From Oscillospiraceae bacterium (GTDB lineage Bacteria > Bacillota > Clostridia > Oscillospirales > CAG-272), in assembly GCA_003343845.1 (NCBI GenBank), contig QAKK01000040.1:17165-81164 (forward strand): DNA of 64,000 bases. The letters run 5' to 3'. The notes beneath the pieces were generated by a model. The model was not told where the DNA came from. It worked only from the letters and a program-made list of their open reading frames with translations, and searched no databases. How positions within the stretch are numbered: the stretch's first letter is position 1; every line of letters begins with the position of its first letter. The translations under genes and the position numbers were made by a program. This document shows positions 34,675-43,856 of this stretch, one piece after another.

Positions 34675-36189
34675 ATGAAAAAGCTCATATCTGTCTGCGC
34701 GGCGATTGCCTGCGCGCTTGCGATGATCTGCGCCGCCGGTGCGGCGAATTCCGCCGCTGTCTCGTGGGCATATACGGAGAATACTCCCGTGATCTCCGCC
34801 GCCGGCACCTATCCGCGCCTTGCGAAGCTCAGCGACGGCAGGCTGCTTGCCACGCACGGCACATGCGTCAGCTTCAGCGCCGATCACGGCGACAGCTGGA
34901 CGACCACACGCCCGCTTCCCACGCCGCAGAAGACCGCGATGTCCGCTTCACATCGGCTGAATCCTGCCAACCATCAGCCTTTTGTGCTGCCCGGCAAGGG
35001 GCAAAACGGCGCGGATCTTGTGCTGATCGCCTACCGCTGCGATACCAATGGCTTCGGCAATGCCACGGTCGGCACGTTTTACACCTCGCTGCGCGTTGTG
35101 ACCAGCCTTGACGGCGGCGCGACCTTCGGCGACGAGATTGTGCTCATTGAAAATACCTGCCTGCGCCGCACGGCGGAACACGCGAAGGACAACAGCATTT
35201 ACAGCTCTTATCGCGGCTATTGGGAGCCAATGATGATCCAAACGGACGACGATACCGTGCTGCTCTATTACGCGGATGATCTCAGCGTGGCGGCGGACAA
35301 GTCACCGTGGCGGCAGCAGATCCGCTATTTCAGCTATTCGATCGCGGGCGGCACATGGAACACCGATACCACGGACAATATCGCAATCGACGGCAGCGTC
35401 CGCACGAGCAGCCCGCTCGGCTCGCGCGACGGCATGCCGTCGGTCACAAGGCTGTCGGACGGCAGCTTTGCCATGGTGATCGAGGCGCAGGACTACAACG
35501 CGCGCCCTTACATCCGCCCGGACGGCACAAAGACCGGAACCGGCTATGCGGGGCTTGTCATCACGCTCGCCTTTTCCAAGGACGGCAAGACCTGGGCGAC
35601 CGATAAGATGCGCCCGATCGCCGCGCCCACCAATCTGTTCACGGCGGGCAGCCTTGCCGCGGGCTATTCCTGCGGCGCGCCTTCGATCACCACACTGCCG
35701 GACGGCAGAGTGGCGGTCTCTTACCAGAGCAACGAGGATTATGTCGGCAGCCGCAGTATCAGTCTGCCCTATGTGGTGCACGTGATTGTTTCCAATGAAC
35801 CGCTGACCTATGACAGCGAGATCACGGCGACCGAAGGCGGCGTTTCGCCGAGCTTTACGGCGCTGACAAGTCCGTTTGTTCCGGGCGACGGCGAGTACCA
35901 GGTCTGGAACAGCGTCAGCTGCCTTGACGGGTATCTGTATGCGCTCAGTTCAACCAATGTGGCGGGCAAGTCGGGCAGAGCCGCAGTGAAGCTGAACCGC
36001 GCCGACCTTATCGGGCTTACAGACGATCTGAACGGCGACGGAAAATTCGATCTTGCCGATATTCGCGTGCTGCTGCAGGCACTTGCGTCGGGGACGGCGC
36101 CGACGTTCCGGGCGGATTACAACGGAGACGGCGCCTTTACGCTTGTCGATGTACTGTATCAGCTTCGCGCACTTCTTCAAGTTCGGTGA
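34675..36189 (+). CDS. Secreted BNR (sialidase-like) protein with C-terminal dockerin
   Basis: 504 residues. Signal peptide ~1-23. The body shows Asp-box (BNR) turns, SADHGDSWTT, SLDGGATFG and SKDGKTWATD, and blades such as YPRLAKLSDGRLLATH and GMPSVTRLSDGSFAMV, so a six-bladed propeller like sialidases and related exo-glycosidases. The C-terminal ~60 residues are a type I dockerin: two Ca-binding loops, DLNGDGKFDLAD near 450 and DYNGDGAFTLVD near 480, each followed by a helix. A dockerin implies docking to a cohesin scaffold. Residues for true sialidase chemistry (FRIP, Arg triad) are not clearly present, so substrate is uncertain. Start 34675 after AAAGGAG. Confidence 0.83.
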   Translation: MKKLISVCAAIACALAMICAAGAANSAAVSWAYTENTPVISAAGTYPRLAKLSDGRLLATHGTCVSFSADHGDSWTTTRPLPTPQKTAMSASHRLNPANHQPFVLPGKGQNGADLVLIAYRCDTNGFGNATVGTFYTSLRVVTSLDGGATFGDEIVLIENTCLRRTAEHAKDNSIYSSYRGYWEPMMIQTDDDTVLLYYADDLSVAADKSPWRQQIRYFSYSIAGGTWNTDTTDNIAIDGSVRTSSPLGSRDGMPSVTRLSDGSFAMVIEAQDYNARPYIRPDGTKTGTGYAGLVITLAFSKDGKTWATDKMRPIAAPTNLFTAGSLAAGYSCGAPSITTLPDGRVAVSYQSNEDYVGSRSISLPYVVHVIVSNEPLTYDSEITATEGGVSPSFTALTSPFVPGDGEYQVWNSVSCLDGYLYALSSTNVAGKSGRAAVKLNRADLIGLTDDLNGDGKFDLADIRVLLQALASGTAPTFRADYNGDGAFTLVDVLYQLRALLQVR

Positions 36190-36191
36190 AT

Positions 36192-36228
36192 AGAAAAAGA
36201 CCGCTCGAAAGAGCGGTCTTTTTCTATT
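36192..36228. terminator. Bidirectional terminator with GAAA tetraloop
   Basis: 15-bp stem (36192-36206 with 36211-36225) closed by GAAA. Serves the dockerin gene and the convergent CDF gene, whose stop codon lies at its edge. Confidence 0.93.
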
Positions 36229-37426
36229 TCTTCGCATGCTTTCCGGCTGTGTGCGGGAGCGACGCATAGCTTTCTTCAATGTGAATGGCACAGCGGATGT
36301 CGGGGCGGCTGGCGGCGATCTCCGAGCAGATGCGGTCGCAGAGGGCGGCGCTGCTCATCGGATAGCCGGGCGGCACCACGCAGTCAAATACTAAGGTCGT
36401 GTGCGTCGTGCCGGGCACCATGCGCAGGTCGTGGATGGAGAGCTGCGGGTCGATGCCGGTCACAATGTCGGAGACGGTCTCGCGCAGCTCGGCGAGCGCC
36501 GAGTCGCCGGTCACGATCGGGTCCATGTGGATCACGGTGTGCAGCCCGTATTTGACAAAGAGCGCATGCTCGATGTTGTCGATCTCGTCGTGGATGGCGA
36601 TGATGTCGCCTGCGGCGTCCACCTCGACGTGGACGCTGGCAAACTGCTTGCCCGGTCCGTAGTCGTGGATCATCAGGTCATGCGTGCCGAGCACGGACGG
36701 GTAACGCATGATCTCATCCCGCACCTGTTCGACCAGTACGGGATCGGGGGCTTTGCCGAGGATCGGGTCAAGTGTGTCGCGAATCAGCCCGATGCCGCTG
36801 TAAAGGATAAACAGCGCCACCGCCACGCCGATCGCGCCGTCCAGCCATGCGCCGATGTAGGGGACAAGGCAGACCGACAAAAGCACCGCCGCACTGGAAA
36901 TGACGTCGTTCCGGCTGTCGGCGGAGGATGCGGTCAGCGTGCCGGAGTTGATCTTCTTGCCGATCTTCCGATAAAAAACGGACAGCCACAGCTTGACGGC
37001 GATCGAGCCGATCAGCACGGCGATCGTCACGGCAGAGAAGGCAACCGGCGTCGGCGTGATCAGCTTTCCGATGCTGCTGCGGAGCAGCTCGATGCCGATG
37101 GACAGGATCAGCACCGCCACCGTGAGCCCGGCGAGGTATTCATACCGCGCGTGTCCGAACGGATGATCCGCATCGGCAGGACGCGCCGCCATCCGGAAGC
37201 CGAGCAGGCTGATGATGCCGGATGCCGCGTCGGACAGGTTATTCACCGCGTCCGCCGTGACGGCAACGCTGCCGCAGAGCGTGCCGACCGCAAGTTTTGC
37301 GGCAAAGAGCAGAAGGTTGCAGACGATGCCGACTGCGCCGGCAAGGCTGCCGTAGGCGTTGCGGACGTGCGGAGATGCAAGATTGTCCCGGTTCTTGATG
37401 AATATGCGGCATAACAGGTCTGTCAT
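36224..37426 (-). CDS. Cation diffusion facilitator family transporter
   Basis: 400 residues from the ATG at 37426 (GAGG 8 nt upstream). About six membrane helices. First metal-site helix SVAVTADAVNNLSDAASGI (N/D-x3-D), DADHPFGHARYEYLAGL (the HPFGHxRxE signature), and the second site SSADSRNDVISSAAVLL (D-x3-D). The C-terminal cytoplasmic part is longer than in typical ~300-residue CDF proteins and contains two dimerisation-type ferredoxin-like stretches (HDLMIHDYGPGKQFASVHVEV, then IHDLRMVPGTTHTTLVFDC). Exports Zn, Mn, Fe or similar divalent ions by proton exchange; the metal is not predicted with confidence. Confidence 0.9.
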   Translation of the reverse strand: MTDLLCRIFIKNRDNLASPHVRNAYGSLAGAVGIVCNLLLFAAKLAVGTLCGSVAVTADAVNNLSDAASGIISLLGFRMAARPADADHPFGHARYEYLAGLTVAVLILSIGIELLRSSIGKLITPTPVAFSAVTIAVLIGSIAVKLWLSVFYRKIGKKINSGTLTASSADSRNDVISSAAVLLSVCLVPYIGAWLDGAIGVAVALFILYSGIGLIRDTLDPILGKAPDPVLVEQVRDEIMRYPSVLGTHDLMIHDYGPGKQFASVHVEVDAAGDIIAIHDEIDNIEHALFVKYGLHTVIHMDPIVTGDSALAELRETVSDIVTGIDPQLSIHDLRMVPGTTHTTLVFDCVVPPGYPMSSAALCDRICSEIAASRPDIRCAIHIEESYASLPHTAGKHAKK

Positions 37427-37458
37427 GCGGGTCACCTCACAAAACGTGTTTAAAGGAT

Positions 37459-37487
37459 ATTATAGCAGGTTTGCATGCCCGTGTCAA
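37459..37487 (-). promoter_or_regulatory. Promoter of the CDF gene
   Basis: Minus strand TTGACA-N17-TATAAT with TGC extension: full consensus, one of the strongest in the window. Confidence 0.9.
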
Positions 37488-37493
37488 TGCGAT

Positions 37494-37531
37494 AAAAGCG
37501 CCGCACGGCAAATTTGCCGTGCGGCGTTTTT
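37494..37531 (-). terminator. Terminator of the acyl-CoA synthetase gene
   Basis: 14-bp perfect palindromic stem (37499-37512 with 37513-37526), practical loop AAATTT, T-run on the minus strand. Confidence 0.88.
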
Positions 37532-37537
37532 ATGCGG

Positions 37538-39229
37538 TCAGTCTTTGACGATCTTGTTTCTGCGGATCTTGTTGGTGGTCGTCTTTTCAAATTCGGTGTC
37601 GCGCAGCTTGATCTTGGCGATGCGCTTGTAGTGCGGGAGCGGCTCGACCGCGCGCGCCACATCTTCCTTGATGGCGGCAGCGGGATCTTCGATGCCGAGT
37701 TCCTTGATCTTTTCCGCCGAGAGAAAGATCTCGGCACAGAGCGAGTCCTCGAGTCCGTGCTCGTTGTGCAGACCGTAGACCACGACCTCGGCGACATAGG
37801 GAATCGCCGCAATGTAGTTTTCGATCTCCTCGGGGAAGACGTTCTTACCGTTGGTGAGCACGATCAGGTTCTTCTTTCTGCCGGTGATCATGAGCTGGCC
37901 CTTGTCGTTCATTCTGCCGTAGTCGCCGGTGTAGAACCAGCCGTCGCGCAGCACTTCCGCCGTCAGCTCGGGCTGCTTGTAGTAGCCGAGCATGACAACG
38001 TCGCCTTTGACGCAGATCTCGCCGTCGCCGTCGGGCGTGATGTTGTCAAACTTGATCTCGCAGCAGGGCAGCGGGATGCCGACCGTGGTCGGATCGTTGA
38101 ACATATCGTGGTTGGCGCTGACCAGCGGCGAGCACTCGGTGATGCCGTAGCCGTTGATGAGCGAAATGCCGATGCCGTCGAAGAATTCGCCGAGCTCGGG
38201 GCGCAGGGGCGAGCCGCCGCAGACGATCTTGCGCAGATTGCCGCCGAACGCCTTGTGCACAGAGGCAAACAGCGTCTTGCGCATATCAATGCCCACGCGG
38301 CGCAGCTTGTTGCTCATCGCGATCATCTTTTTAAGCGTCGCTTCCTTGCCGTTTTGCCGCGCGTTTGCCATGATCTTTTTGTAGAAGACTTCGACAAAGG
38401 CGGGGACAAGGTAGATGAAGTCGGGCTTGTATTCCTGCAGGTTCTTGAGGACAAATTTCAGACTGTCGTTGATGCAGATGGTGACATGCTTGTGGATGGA
38501 GACCAGCAGACCGGAGACTGCCTCATAGGTGTGGTTGTAGGGCAGCACCGAGAGCGAACGGGTGTAGACTGTTGAGACCTGAAGCCCGTAGTAGACGCTG
38601 GAGACCAGATTGTGCTCCGAGAGCATGACGCCCTTCTGCATCCCGGTCGTGCCCGAGGTATAGACCAGCATCTTCAGCGCGTTCGGGTCGCTTGTCATCG
38701 AGGCGTAGGTCTCGTCGCCGTCCGCGTACAGTTCACGACCCTTTGCCATCAGAATCTCAAAGGACAGGAAGTTGCCGAAGTCCTCTTCGCGGTCGATGCC
38801 GATGAAGTAGCGCACCTTTGGCATTTCGGCAGCGTGCTGCATGAAGTCGTCCTCATAGCGCTTGGTGTAAAACACGACTTCGCAGTCGCCGTCATTGACG
38901 ATGTTCATGATATCCGAGAAGGGAAGCTCCTTGTCGATCGGCACATAAACGCCGCTCGACTTCAGCACGGTGAGGTAGACCGTGATCCAGTTGTAGGAGT
39001 TTTCGCCCACCATGGCAATGTGGCGGTCGCCCACGCCGAGCGAGGCAAGCGCCGTGCCGAGCGCCATTGTATCGGCGTAAAACTGACGGTAGGTCACGTC
39101 TATGATCTGCCCGTCGCGGCGGAATTTGAACGCGACCTTGTCGCCCGCCTCTTTGACGGCAAGCTCCATCATTTCTTTGATCGTGCTGAACTTTTCAACT
39201 TCGTAAAGCTTATAGGGAAGCTTAGGCAT
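37538..39229 (-). CDS. AMP-dependent long-chain acyl-CoA synthetase/ligase
   Basis: 563 residues from the ATG at 39229 (GGAGGAG 7-8 nt upstream; promoter at 39265). P-loop-like LVYTSGTTGMQKGVMLSEHN near 185-200, INGYGITECSPLVSA (A5 motif), YTGDYGRMNDKGQLMITGRKKNLIVL (A7/A8, with the hinge), and NGKNVFPEEIENYI. The C-terminal catalytic Lys lies in TTNKIRRNKI. Makes acyl-AMP then acyl-CoA; fatty acids are the usual substrates of this branch. Monocistronic. Confidence 0.92.
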   Translation of the reverse strand: MPKLPYKLYEVEKFSTIKEMMELAVKEAGDKVAFKFRRDGQIIDVTYRQFYADTMALGTALASLGVGDRHIAMVGENSYNWITVYLTVLKSSGVYVPIDKELPFSDIMNIVNDGDCEVVFYTKRYEDDFMQHAAEMPKVRYFIGIDREEDFGNFLSFEILMAKGRELYADGDETYASMTSDPNALKMLVYTSGTTGMQKGVMLSEHNLVSSVYYGLQVSTVYTRSLSVLPYNHTYEAVSGLLVSIHKHVTICINDSLKFVLKNLQEYKPDFIYLVPAFVEVFYKKIMANARQNGKEATLKKMIAMSNKLRRVGIDMRKTLFASVHKAFGGNLRKIVCGGSPLRPELGEFFDGIGISLINGYGITECSPLVSANHDMFNDPTTVGIPLPCCEIKFDNITPDGDGEICVKGDVVMLGYYKQPELTAEVLRDGWFYTGDYGRMNDKGQLMITGRKKNLIVLTNGKNVFPEEIENYIAAIPYVAEVVVYGLHNEHGLEDSLCAEIFLSAEKIKELGIEDPAAAIKEDVARAVEPLPHYKRIAKIKLRDTEFEKTTTNKIRRNKIVKD

Positions 39230-39264
39230 AGGGGTCTCCTCCGTGAAAAAACTTCTATAAAGAT

Positions 39265-39293
39265 ATTTTACCACAATGCGGTTTGCGTGTCAA
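39265..39293 (-). promoter_or_regulatory. Promoter of the acyl-CoA synthetase gene
   Basis: Minus strand TTGACA-N17-TAAAAT. Confidence 0.85.
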
Positions 39294-39302
39294 CGGGTTC
39301 GC

Positions 39303-40400
39303 TCAGTTTTTGCGCGGTCTGCGCAGGCAAAGCGCATACAGCCCGACCGCGCTGGTCAGGATGGCTGCCGCCGCTGCCCACGGGCGCACACCGCCGCTTT
39401 CCGCAAAGGCAAAAAACGAGGGCGGCAGCAGAAAACGCACCCATGCAAAACCGAGCAGCGCGGGCAGGTCAAAGAAGATCGGGCAGAAAGCGACCGACAG
39501 CAGCGTAAGTACCGACAAAAACAGCGATTTCTGCATGGCATCGCCAAACAGCATTGCAAGAATCAGGCCGATGCCGGAGAGAAAGACGGCATAGCATGCG
39601 GCGGCGGGAAGCAGCGCCATCGCCCCCGTGCCGAAACAGGCATCGCACAGGGCAAGCGCTGCCGCCGTCACAGAGACGGTCAGCAGCAGCACGGAAAAGA
39701 CGCCGGGCAGGATCAGCCGCCAAAGCGTGTTTTTGGCGCCGAGACGCCCTGTGAGCCGCCGCAGTGTTTCGCCGTCAAACGGGCAGGCGAAAAAGCCGAA
39801 CAGGCAGAGAAAAAGCAGGGAAATGCAGCCGCGCACGGCACGGATTCCGAGCCCTTCGACGGTGATCGGCGTTCCCGACACGGTCTCATAGGTGAAACGG
39901 AACGGAGCATCGTCCGCAAGATACGCGTCGATCGCAGCGCGCATCTCCTCCGGCGACCGGTCGACCTTTGCGTCGGCAAGCGCGCCGCTTACGAGATAGG
40001 GCGCATAGATCTCGATCAGCCGCGCCGTCACCCGCAGACGGTGAAGCGGGGCAAACACCGCGGTCGGCGTGTCGAGAAAGCGGATCACGCCGTGCGTGTC
40101 CCGTGCGGCAAGGCGCGCGGTCAGGTCGTCCGGCAGGATCACGCCAATGGAGATCTCGCCGCGCTGCATGGCGGCGCGCAGCGCGGACTCGTCCGTATAG
40201 GGAAGCAGCCCATCGCCTTCGAGTACCTCGCGCAGCGCGGCGGCGCAGGCGTCCGTCCCGCCCCCGGTCATGCCGCAGCGCGGCAATTCCGTTTCGTCCG
40301 TGAGACTGCCGCAGAGCAGGATGCCGCAGAGCAGTGCCGCCAGCATGCCGAGCAATGCGCCGCGGCGGCAGACCGATTTGAAGATGATCAGCATGCTCAT
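39303..40400 (-). CDS. ABC-2 type exporter permease (second)
   Basis: 365 residues: one N-terminal membrane helix, a ~150-residue external domain (LPYTDESALRAAMQRGEISIGVILPDD), then about six hydrophobic helices in the C-terminal half. This is the ABC-2/YhgE-type permease layout. The gene overlaps its upstream neighbour by 4 nt and is the last gene of a three-gene unit with an ATPase. Very Ala/Leu-rich with high GC. Substrate unknown; drugs, peptides or lipids are typical for the class. Confidence 0.75.
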   Translation of the reverse strand: MSMLIIFKSVCRRGALLGMLAALLCGILLCGSLTDETELPRCGMTGGGTDACAAALREVLEGDGLLPYTDESALRAAMQRGEISIGVILPDDLTARLAARDTHGVIRFLDTPTAVFAPLHRLRVTARLIEIYAPYLVSGALADAKVDRSPEEMRAAIDAYLADDAPFRFTYETVSGTPITVEGLGIRAVRGCISLLFLCLFGFFACPFDGETLRRLTGRLGAKNTLWRLILPGVFSVLLLTVSVTAAALALCDACFGTGAMALLPAAACYAVFLSGIGLILAMLFGDAMQKSLFLSVLTLLSVAFCPIFFDLPALLGFAWVRFLLPPSFFAFAESGGVRPWAAAAAILTSAVGLYALCLRRPRKN

Positions 40401-41608
40401 ACCGTCAGACCTCCGTTTCGGACCAGTCGGTCAAGCCGTCGCACGGCAAGCAGAACGGCGGCTGCCGCATACAGAACGGCGGTCGCCGACGCCTGCGGCG
40501 AAAAGTTGCCGCCGAGCAGCGGCGCAAAAAGCCCGCATGCAGCGCCGAACGGGGAATACGCGCCGATCGTCGCCACGCGCAGCGGCAACAGATGCAGCGG
40601 CAAAAGCCCGCCGCAAAGAAACAGGCAGGCCCCGCCCATCGCGCAGGGAATCGCCGCGCCGAGCTGTGTGGCGGACGCTGCGGCAGACAGGGCGCAGAGA
40701 AACAGATTCAGCAAAAGCAGCCCGGCAAAGCCGGAAAGCATCGCGCCGACCGTCAGCGTGAGCAGTCCCGCCCGCGCAGCGGCAAAACCGAGCCCGCAGA
40801 GGAGCAGAGCGCGGCATAAAAACGGGATCACACATTTGCCGAAGAGAAACACGCCGTTTGTCACGCCGAGGCTGCGTACACGGCAGAAGACGGCGTAGGT
40901 GCAGCTCCCGCGGATGTCGGCGGCAAAAAGCGCCTCACAGAGAAAGAGCAGCAAAACCGAAAAGCAGACGGCGTAATGTGCCGGGAGCGACAAACCCGAT
41001 GCGCTGTAGGGCAACGTCTCCGCCGCAAATGCTGCCGTCGGCAGGGTGAGAATTTCCACGGCGCAGGCAAGCTCCAGCCGCTCAATTGCGCGTGCCGCAT
41101 CGCCGGCGGGCAGGGTGGCTGCAAGCGGCTGCCATGCGGCGTTGACGGCGGATTCGGCTGCGCGCATCAGCATCTCACCGGTCGTCGCGGCGTGCGAAAC
41201 AAGCGCGCCGTTTCGCCGGAGCGCGTCCGAGAGAAGGATGCGCACGGCACTGTCGTCGCCGTCGAGAATGCCGGAGATAAAGTCCTCGGCAAAGAGCATG
41301 GCGGCGGCGTATCTGCCGCTTTGCACGCCCGCGATCGCCGTTTCTTCATCGCAGTTTTCCACCGTGAACAGCGCAGCGATCTCCTCGTTGCCCGCAATCG
41401 CTGCAACGGCTGTGCGGCTGAGAAAGGAATCGTCCTTGTCCACCAGCGCCAGCCGCAGCGCGCTCTCCTTTTGCCCGGCGCCCGCCGAGACGGCGGCAAG
41501 CGCAGCGAGAGAGGCGGCTGCCAGCAGCAGAAGCAGCGGCAGCAGACGGCAGAGCCGCCGTGGCAGGCGGCAAAGTTCGCCGCAAAGGAAGCCGAACGCC
41601 GCGCTCAT
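40397..41608 (-). CDS. ABC-2 type exporter permease (first)
   Basis: 403 residues with the same layout as its downstream partner: N-terminal helix (LLPLLLLLAAASLAALAAV), an extracellular domain (LALVDKDDSFLSRTAVAAIAG ... LFAEDFISGILDGDDSAVRIL), and six C-terminal helices. The two permeases are probably halves of one heteromeric exporter driven by the ATPase at 41605. Overlaps the ATPase gene by 4 nt. Confidence 0.75.
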   Translation of the reverse strand: MSAAFGFLCGELCRLPRRLCRLLPLLLLLAAASLAALAAVSAGAGQKESALRLALVDKDDSFLSRTAVAAIAGNEEIAALFTVENCDEETAIAGVQSGRYAAAMLFAEDFISGILDGDDSAVRILLSDALRRNGALVSHAATTGEMLMRAAESAVNAAWQPLAATLPAGDAARAIERLELACAVEILTLPTAAFAAETLPYSASGLSLPAHYAVCFSVLLLFLCEALFAADIRGSCTYAVFCRVRSLGVTNGVFLFGKCVIPFLCRALLLCGLGFAAARAGLLTLTVGAMLSGFAGLLLLNLFLCALSAAASATQLGAAIPCAMGGACLFLCGGLLPLHLLPLRVATIGAYSPFGAACGLFAPLLGGNFSPQASATAVLYAAAAVLLAVRRLDRLVRNGGLTV

Positions 41609-42222
41609 ACCGGCGCTTCCGCCCGCGTGAGCGTTTCCTCCCGCATACTGCCGTCCGTGAGCAGCAGACGGCGGCTTGTCAGCGGCAGATATTCGTCCGC
41701 GTCGTGTGCGGCGATCAGCAGACTGCCGCCGTTTTGCAGAAAATCGCCGAGATAATCCGTCAGCATGGCAGCGTGCGCCTCGTCCAGCGCGGCATAGGGC
41801 TCATCGAGGAGGAGGATGTCCGGTGCGGCAACCAGCGTGCAGACGATGCTGCACAGCTTCTTCATGCCGCCCGACATGTCGCGCACGCGCATCGGGCGCA
41901 GCTCGTCCGCGCAAAGCGGCAGCACTTGCGGCACACGCGCGCGTGCAATGGCGGAAAAATAGCGCAGATTGTCGGCAAAGGTCATATCCTCCAGCAGCGC
42001 CGCGCTCTGCGGCACATAGCCGACCTTGCCGCTTCGCCTGATCTTGCCGTGCGTCGGGCGCAGAATGCCTGCGGCGGCGGTGAGCAGCGTAGTTTTGCCG
42101 CTGCCGTTTTCGCCGCAGAGAGCGACAGCCTCACCTGCGGCAAGGGTAAAGCTGATGTGTTCCAGAATGGTGCGCTTGCCGTATGCAAGGCTGAGATCGG
42201 AGATTTCAAGGCGGTTTTTCAT
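41605..42222 (-). CDS. ABC transporter ATP-binding protein
   Basis: 205 residues. Walker A GENGSGKTTLL near 35-45, Q-loop VPQSAALL, signature MSGGMKKLC near 117-125, Walker B ILLLDEPYAALD near 136-147, H-loop IAAHDADEYL. The signature is MSGGM instead of LSGGQ. This is a short exporter-type ATPase. First gene of the operon atpase-permease-permease, all with 4-nt overlaps. Confidence 0.9.
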   Translation of the reverse strand: MKNRLEISDLSLAYGKRTILEHISFTLAAGEAVALCGENGSGKTTLLTAAAGILRPTHGKIRRSGKVGYVPQSAALLEDMTFADNLRYFSAIARARVPQVLPLCADELRPMRVRDMSGGMKKLCSIVCTLVAAPDILLLDEPYAALDEAHAAMLTDYLGDFLQNGGSLLIAAHDADEYLPLTSRRLLLTDGSMREETLTRAEAPV

Positions 42223-42261
42223 GCGTGCATCCTAACTATAGCAACAGAATGATTTACATAT

Positions 42262-42290
42262 ATGGTAGCACGATTTCTCGCAGCCGTCAA
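42262..42290 (-). promoter_or_regulatory. Promoter of the ABC exporter operon
   Basis: Minus strand TTGACG-N17-TACCAT with TGC extension. Confidence 0.7.
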
Positions 42291-42297
42291 CAGACTC

Positions 42298-42326
42298 TTG
42301 CTTTTTGGAAAATGATGTAGTATAAT
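42298..42326 (+). promoter_or_regulatory. Promoter of the 42385 lipoprotein gene
   Basis: TTGCTT-N17-TATAAT, divergent from and adjacent to the ABC promoter. Confidence 0.8.
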
Positions 42327-42384
42327 AATAAGGCGGCGCGTCTGCGCCGAAATCGGCGCATTTTGCGCTTCTATGGAGAAACAT

Positions 42385-43716
42385 ATGAAAAAAATTCTGC
42401 TTGCACTGACCCTTTGTCTCGCGCTGTGCTTCTCGCTGTTCGGCTGCGGAGGAAAAAAGACCGGCGCGGACTACCTGTTCGATTCGTTTGACAAACTGTC
42501 TGCCTCGATGCAGAACAAGGACGTGGAAAAACTGACAAAGAACCTGAACGGCGGGATGGAGCTTTCGATCGGCGCTGCCGACCTCGGTTCACTCGTCAGC
42601 GTGATCGGAGACGGCGCCGCCGGGCTGCCGACACTGACCGATGCAGAGTTCTCGTACCTCATGCGGGAGGATAAGCAGGCGATCGGGCTCGGCGTGACGA
42701 TGAACGGCAAGGCATATGCGCTGCAGGCGGTCACGGATGGCACGGATATTGCATTTGTCACGGATATGCTCAGCAAGAACTACGGTATTACCGTTGCGGA
42801 ATTGCAGGCGCTGCTCGGCGACGCGCTGCCGGCGGACCTTTTCTCCGCTTTTGACATGGCGAAGGTGTCCATGGATGCAAAGGCAATGGAGAAGTCGGCG
42901 GATGCGGTGAAGCGCACCATGCGTGAAAAGGTCACATTCACACTGACCGAGAACGACGGCAGCGTCACGGTCGGCTTTATGCTCACGCCGGAGAACACGG
43001 CGGATGTGCTGGCTGCCTTTGCCGAAGAGACGGGCAGCGATGCATTTGCCATGTACCTGCTGGCGGCGTTCGGACTTTCGGATGCGGCAGAGATGTCTGC
43101 GGATGCGGATCTGCGCACCGAACTGCAGAGCGCGCTGACCGATGCCGGCTTCACGGCAAACTTTACCGCCGAGATCACCAAGAAGGGTACGACGCTTGTT
43201 GCGCTGAGCGGCGACATCACGACGACGGACGAAACAATAACGGTCGGCATCACGCCGGTGGAGAACGGTCTTTGCTATAGTGTTGTACAGGCGGATAGGC
43301 AGGTTGACACGACTGTTGTCATGAAAGACGGTCTGTACAGTGTAGAGGCGGTCACCGCGTCAAACGATGTGACGGGGACGTCAAAAATGGAGTTTGCGGA
43401 CGGCAAGGGGACATTTTCGGTTGATGCCAAGACCGGCGCCGCCGATCTGTTCTCTTATGCGTTTGATCTGACCTATACACTGACCGACAAGACGCTGGAT
43501 ATGCAGGTGGTCAGCGCGCATGCGGGCGGCAAGGACTTTGACCTGACCGGCACCGGCGTGACGCTGCATATCGGCGGTGAATTCACCATGCCGGAGATGC
43601 CCGCAGAGTACACCTCGGTTGCCGACTTCGGCGAAGCCGAGTGGCAGGCGGTCGTGACCGATCTGCTCACGAAGAATCCCGAGTTGCTGACGCTCCTGAT
43701 GGGCATGATGCAGTAA
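42385..43716 (+). CDS. Hypothetical lipoprotein
   Basis: 443 residues from the second ATG (GGAG 7 nt upstream; the ATG at 42373 has none). Signal peptide with lipobox SLFGC near 18-22, then GGKKTGADYLFDSFDKLSASMQNKDVEKL. The rest is a mixed alpha/beta extracellular domain with several DxxTVxV-type strand repeats (GSVTVGFMLTPENTADVL, TDETITVGITPVENG), acidic and without Cys. No family recognised; size and a per-strand pattern resemble surface lipoproteins of unknown function common in gut Clostridia. Monocistronic. Confidence 0.75.
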   Translation: MKKILLALTLCLALCFSLFGCGGKKTGADYLFDSFDKLSASMQNKDVEKLTKNLNGGMELSIGAADLGSLVSVIGDGAAGLPTLTDAEFSYLMREDKQAIGLGVTMNGKAYALQAVTDGTDIAFVTDMLSKNYGITVAELQALLGDALPADLFSAFDMAKVSMDAKAMEKSADAVKRTMREKVTFTLTENDGSVTVGFMLTPENTADVLAAFAEETGSDAFAMYLLAAFGLSDAAEMSADADLRTELQSALTDAGFTANFTAEITKKGTTLVALSGDITTTDETITVGITPVENGLCYSVVQADRQVDTTVVMKDGLYSVEAVTASNDVTGTSKMEFADGKGTFSVDAKTGAADLFSYAFDLTYTLTDKTLDMQVVSAHAGGKDFDLTGTGVTLHIGGEFTMPEMPAEYTSVADFGEAEWQAVVTDLLTKNPELLTLLMGMMQ

Positions 43717-43726
43717 CCAACAACAT

Positions 43727-43766
43727 AAAAAGCAGTCGAAAGCGCTATGCTTTCGGCTGCTTTTCT
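43727..43766 (+). terminator. Terminator of the 42385 lipoprotein gene
   Basis: 13-bp stem (43731-43743 with 43749-43761, one G-U), loop GCTAT, then TTTTC. Confidence 0.88.
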
Positions 43767-43856
43767 TGTTGTGTATGTATGGTGTGAGCAGGACAGCAAC
43801 CGTAGGGCGTCGTCTGCCTCCCGCCGCAATCGCTAAAGCAAAGTCAATGACGGTCT

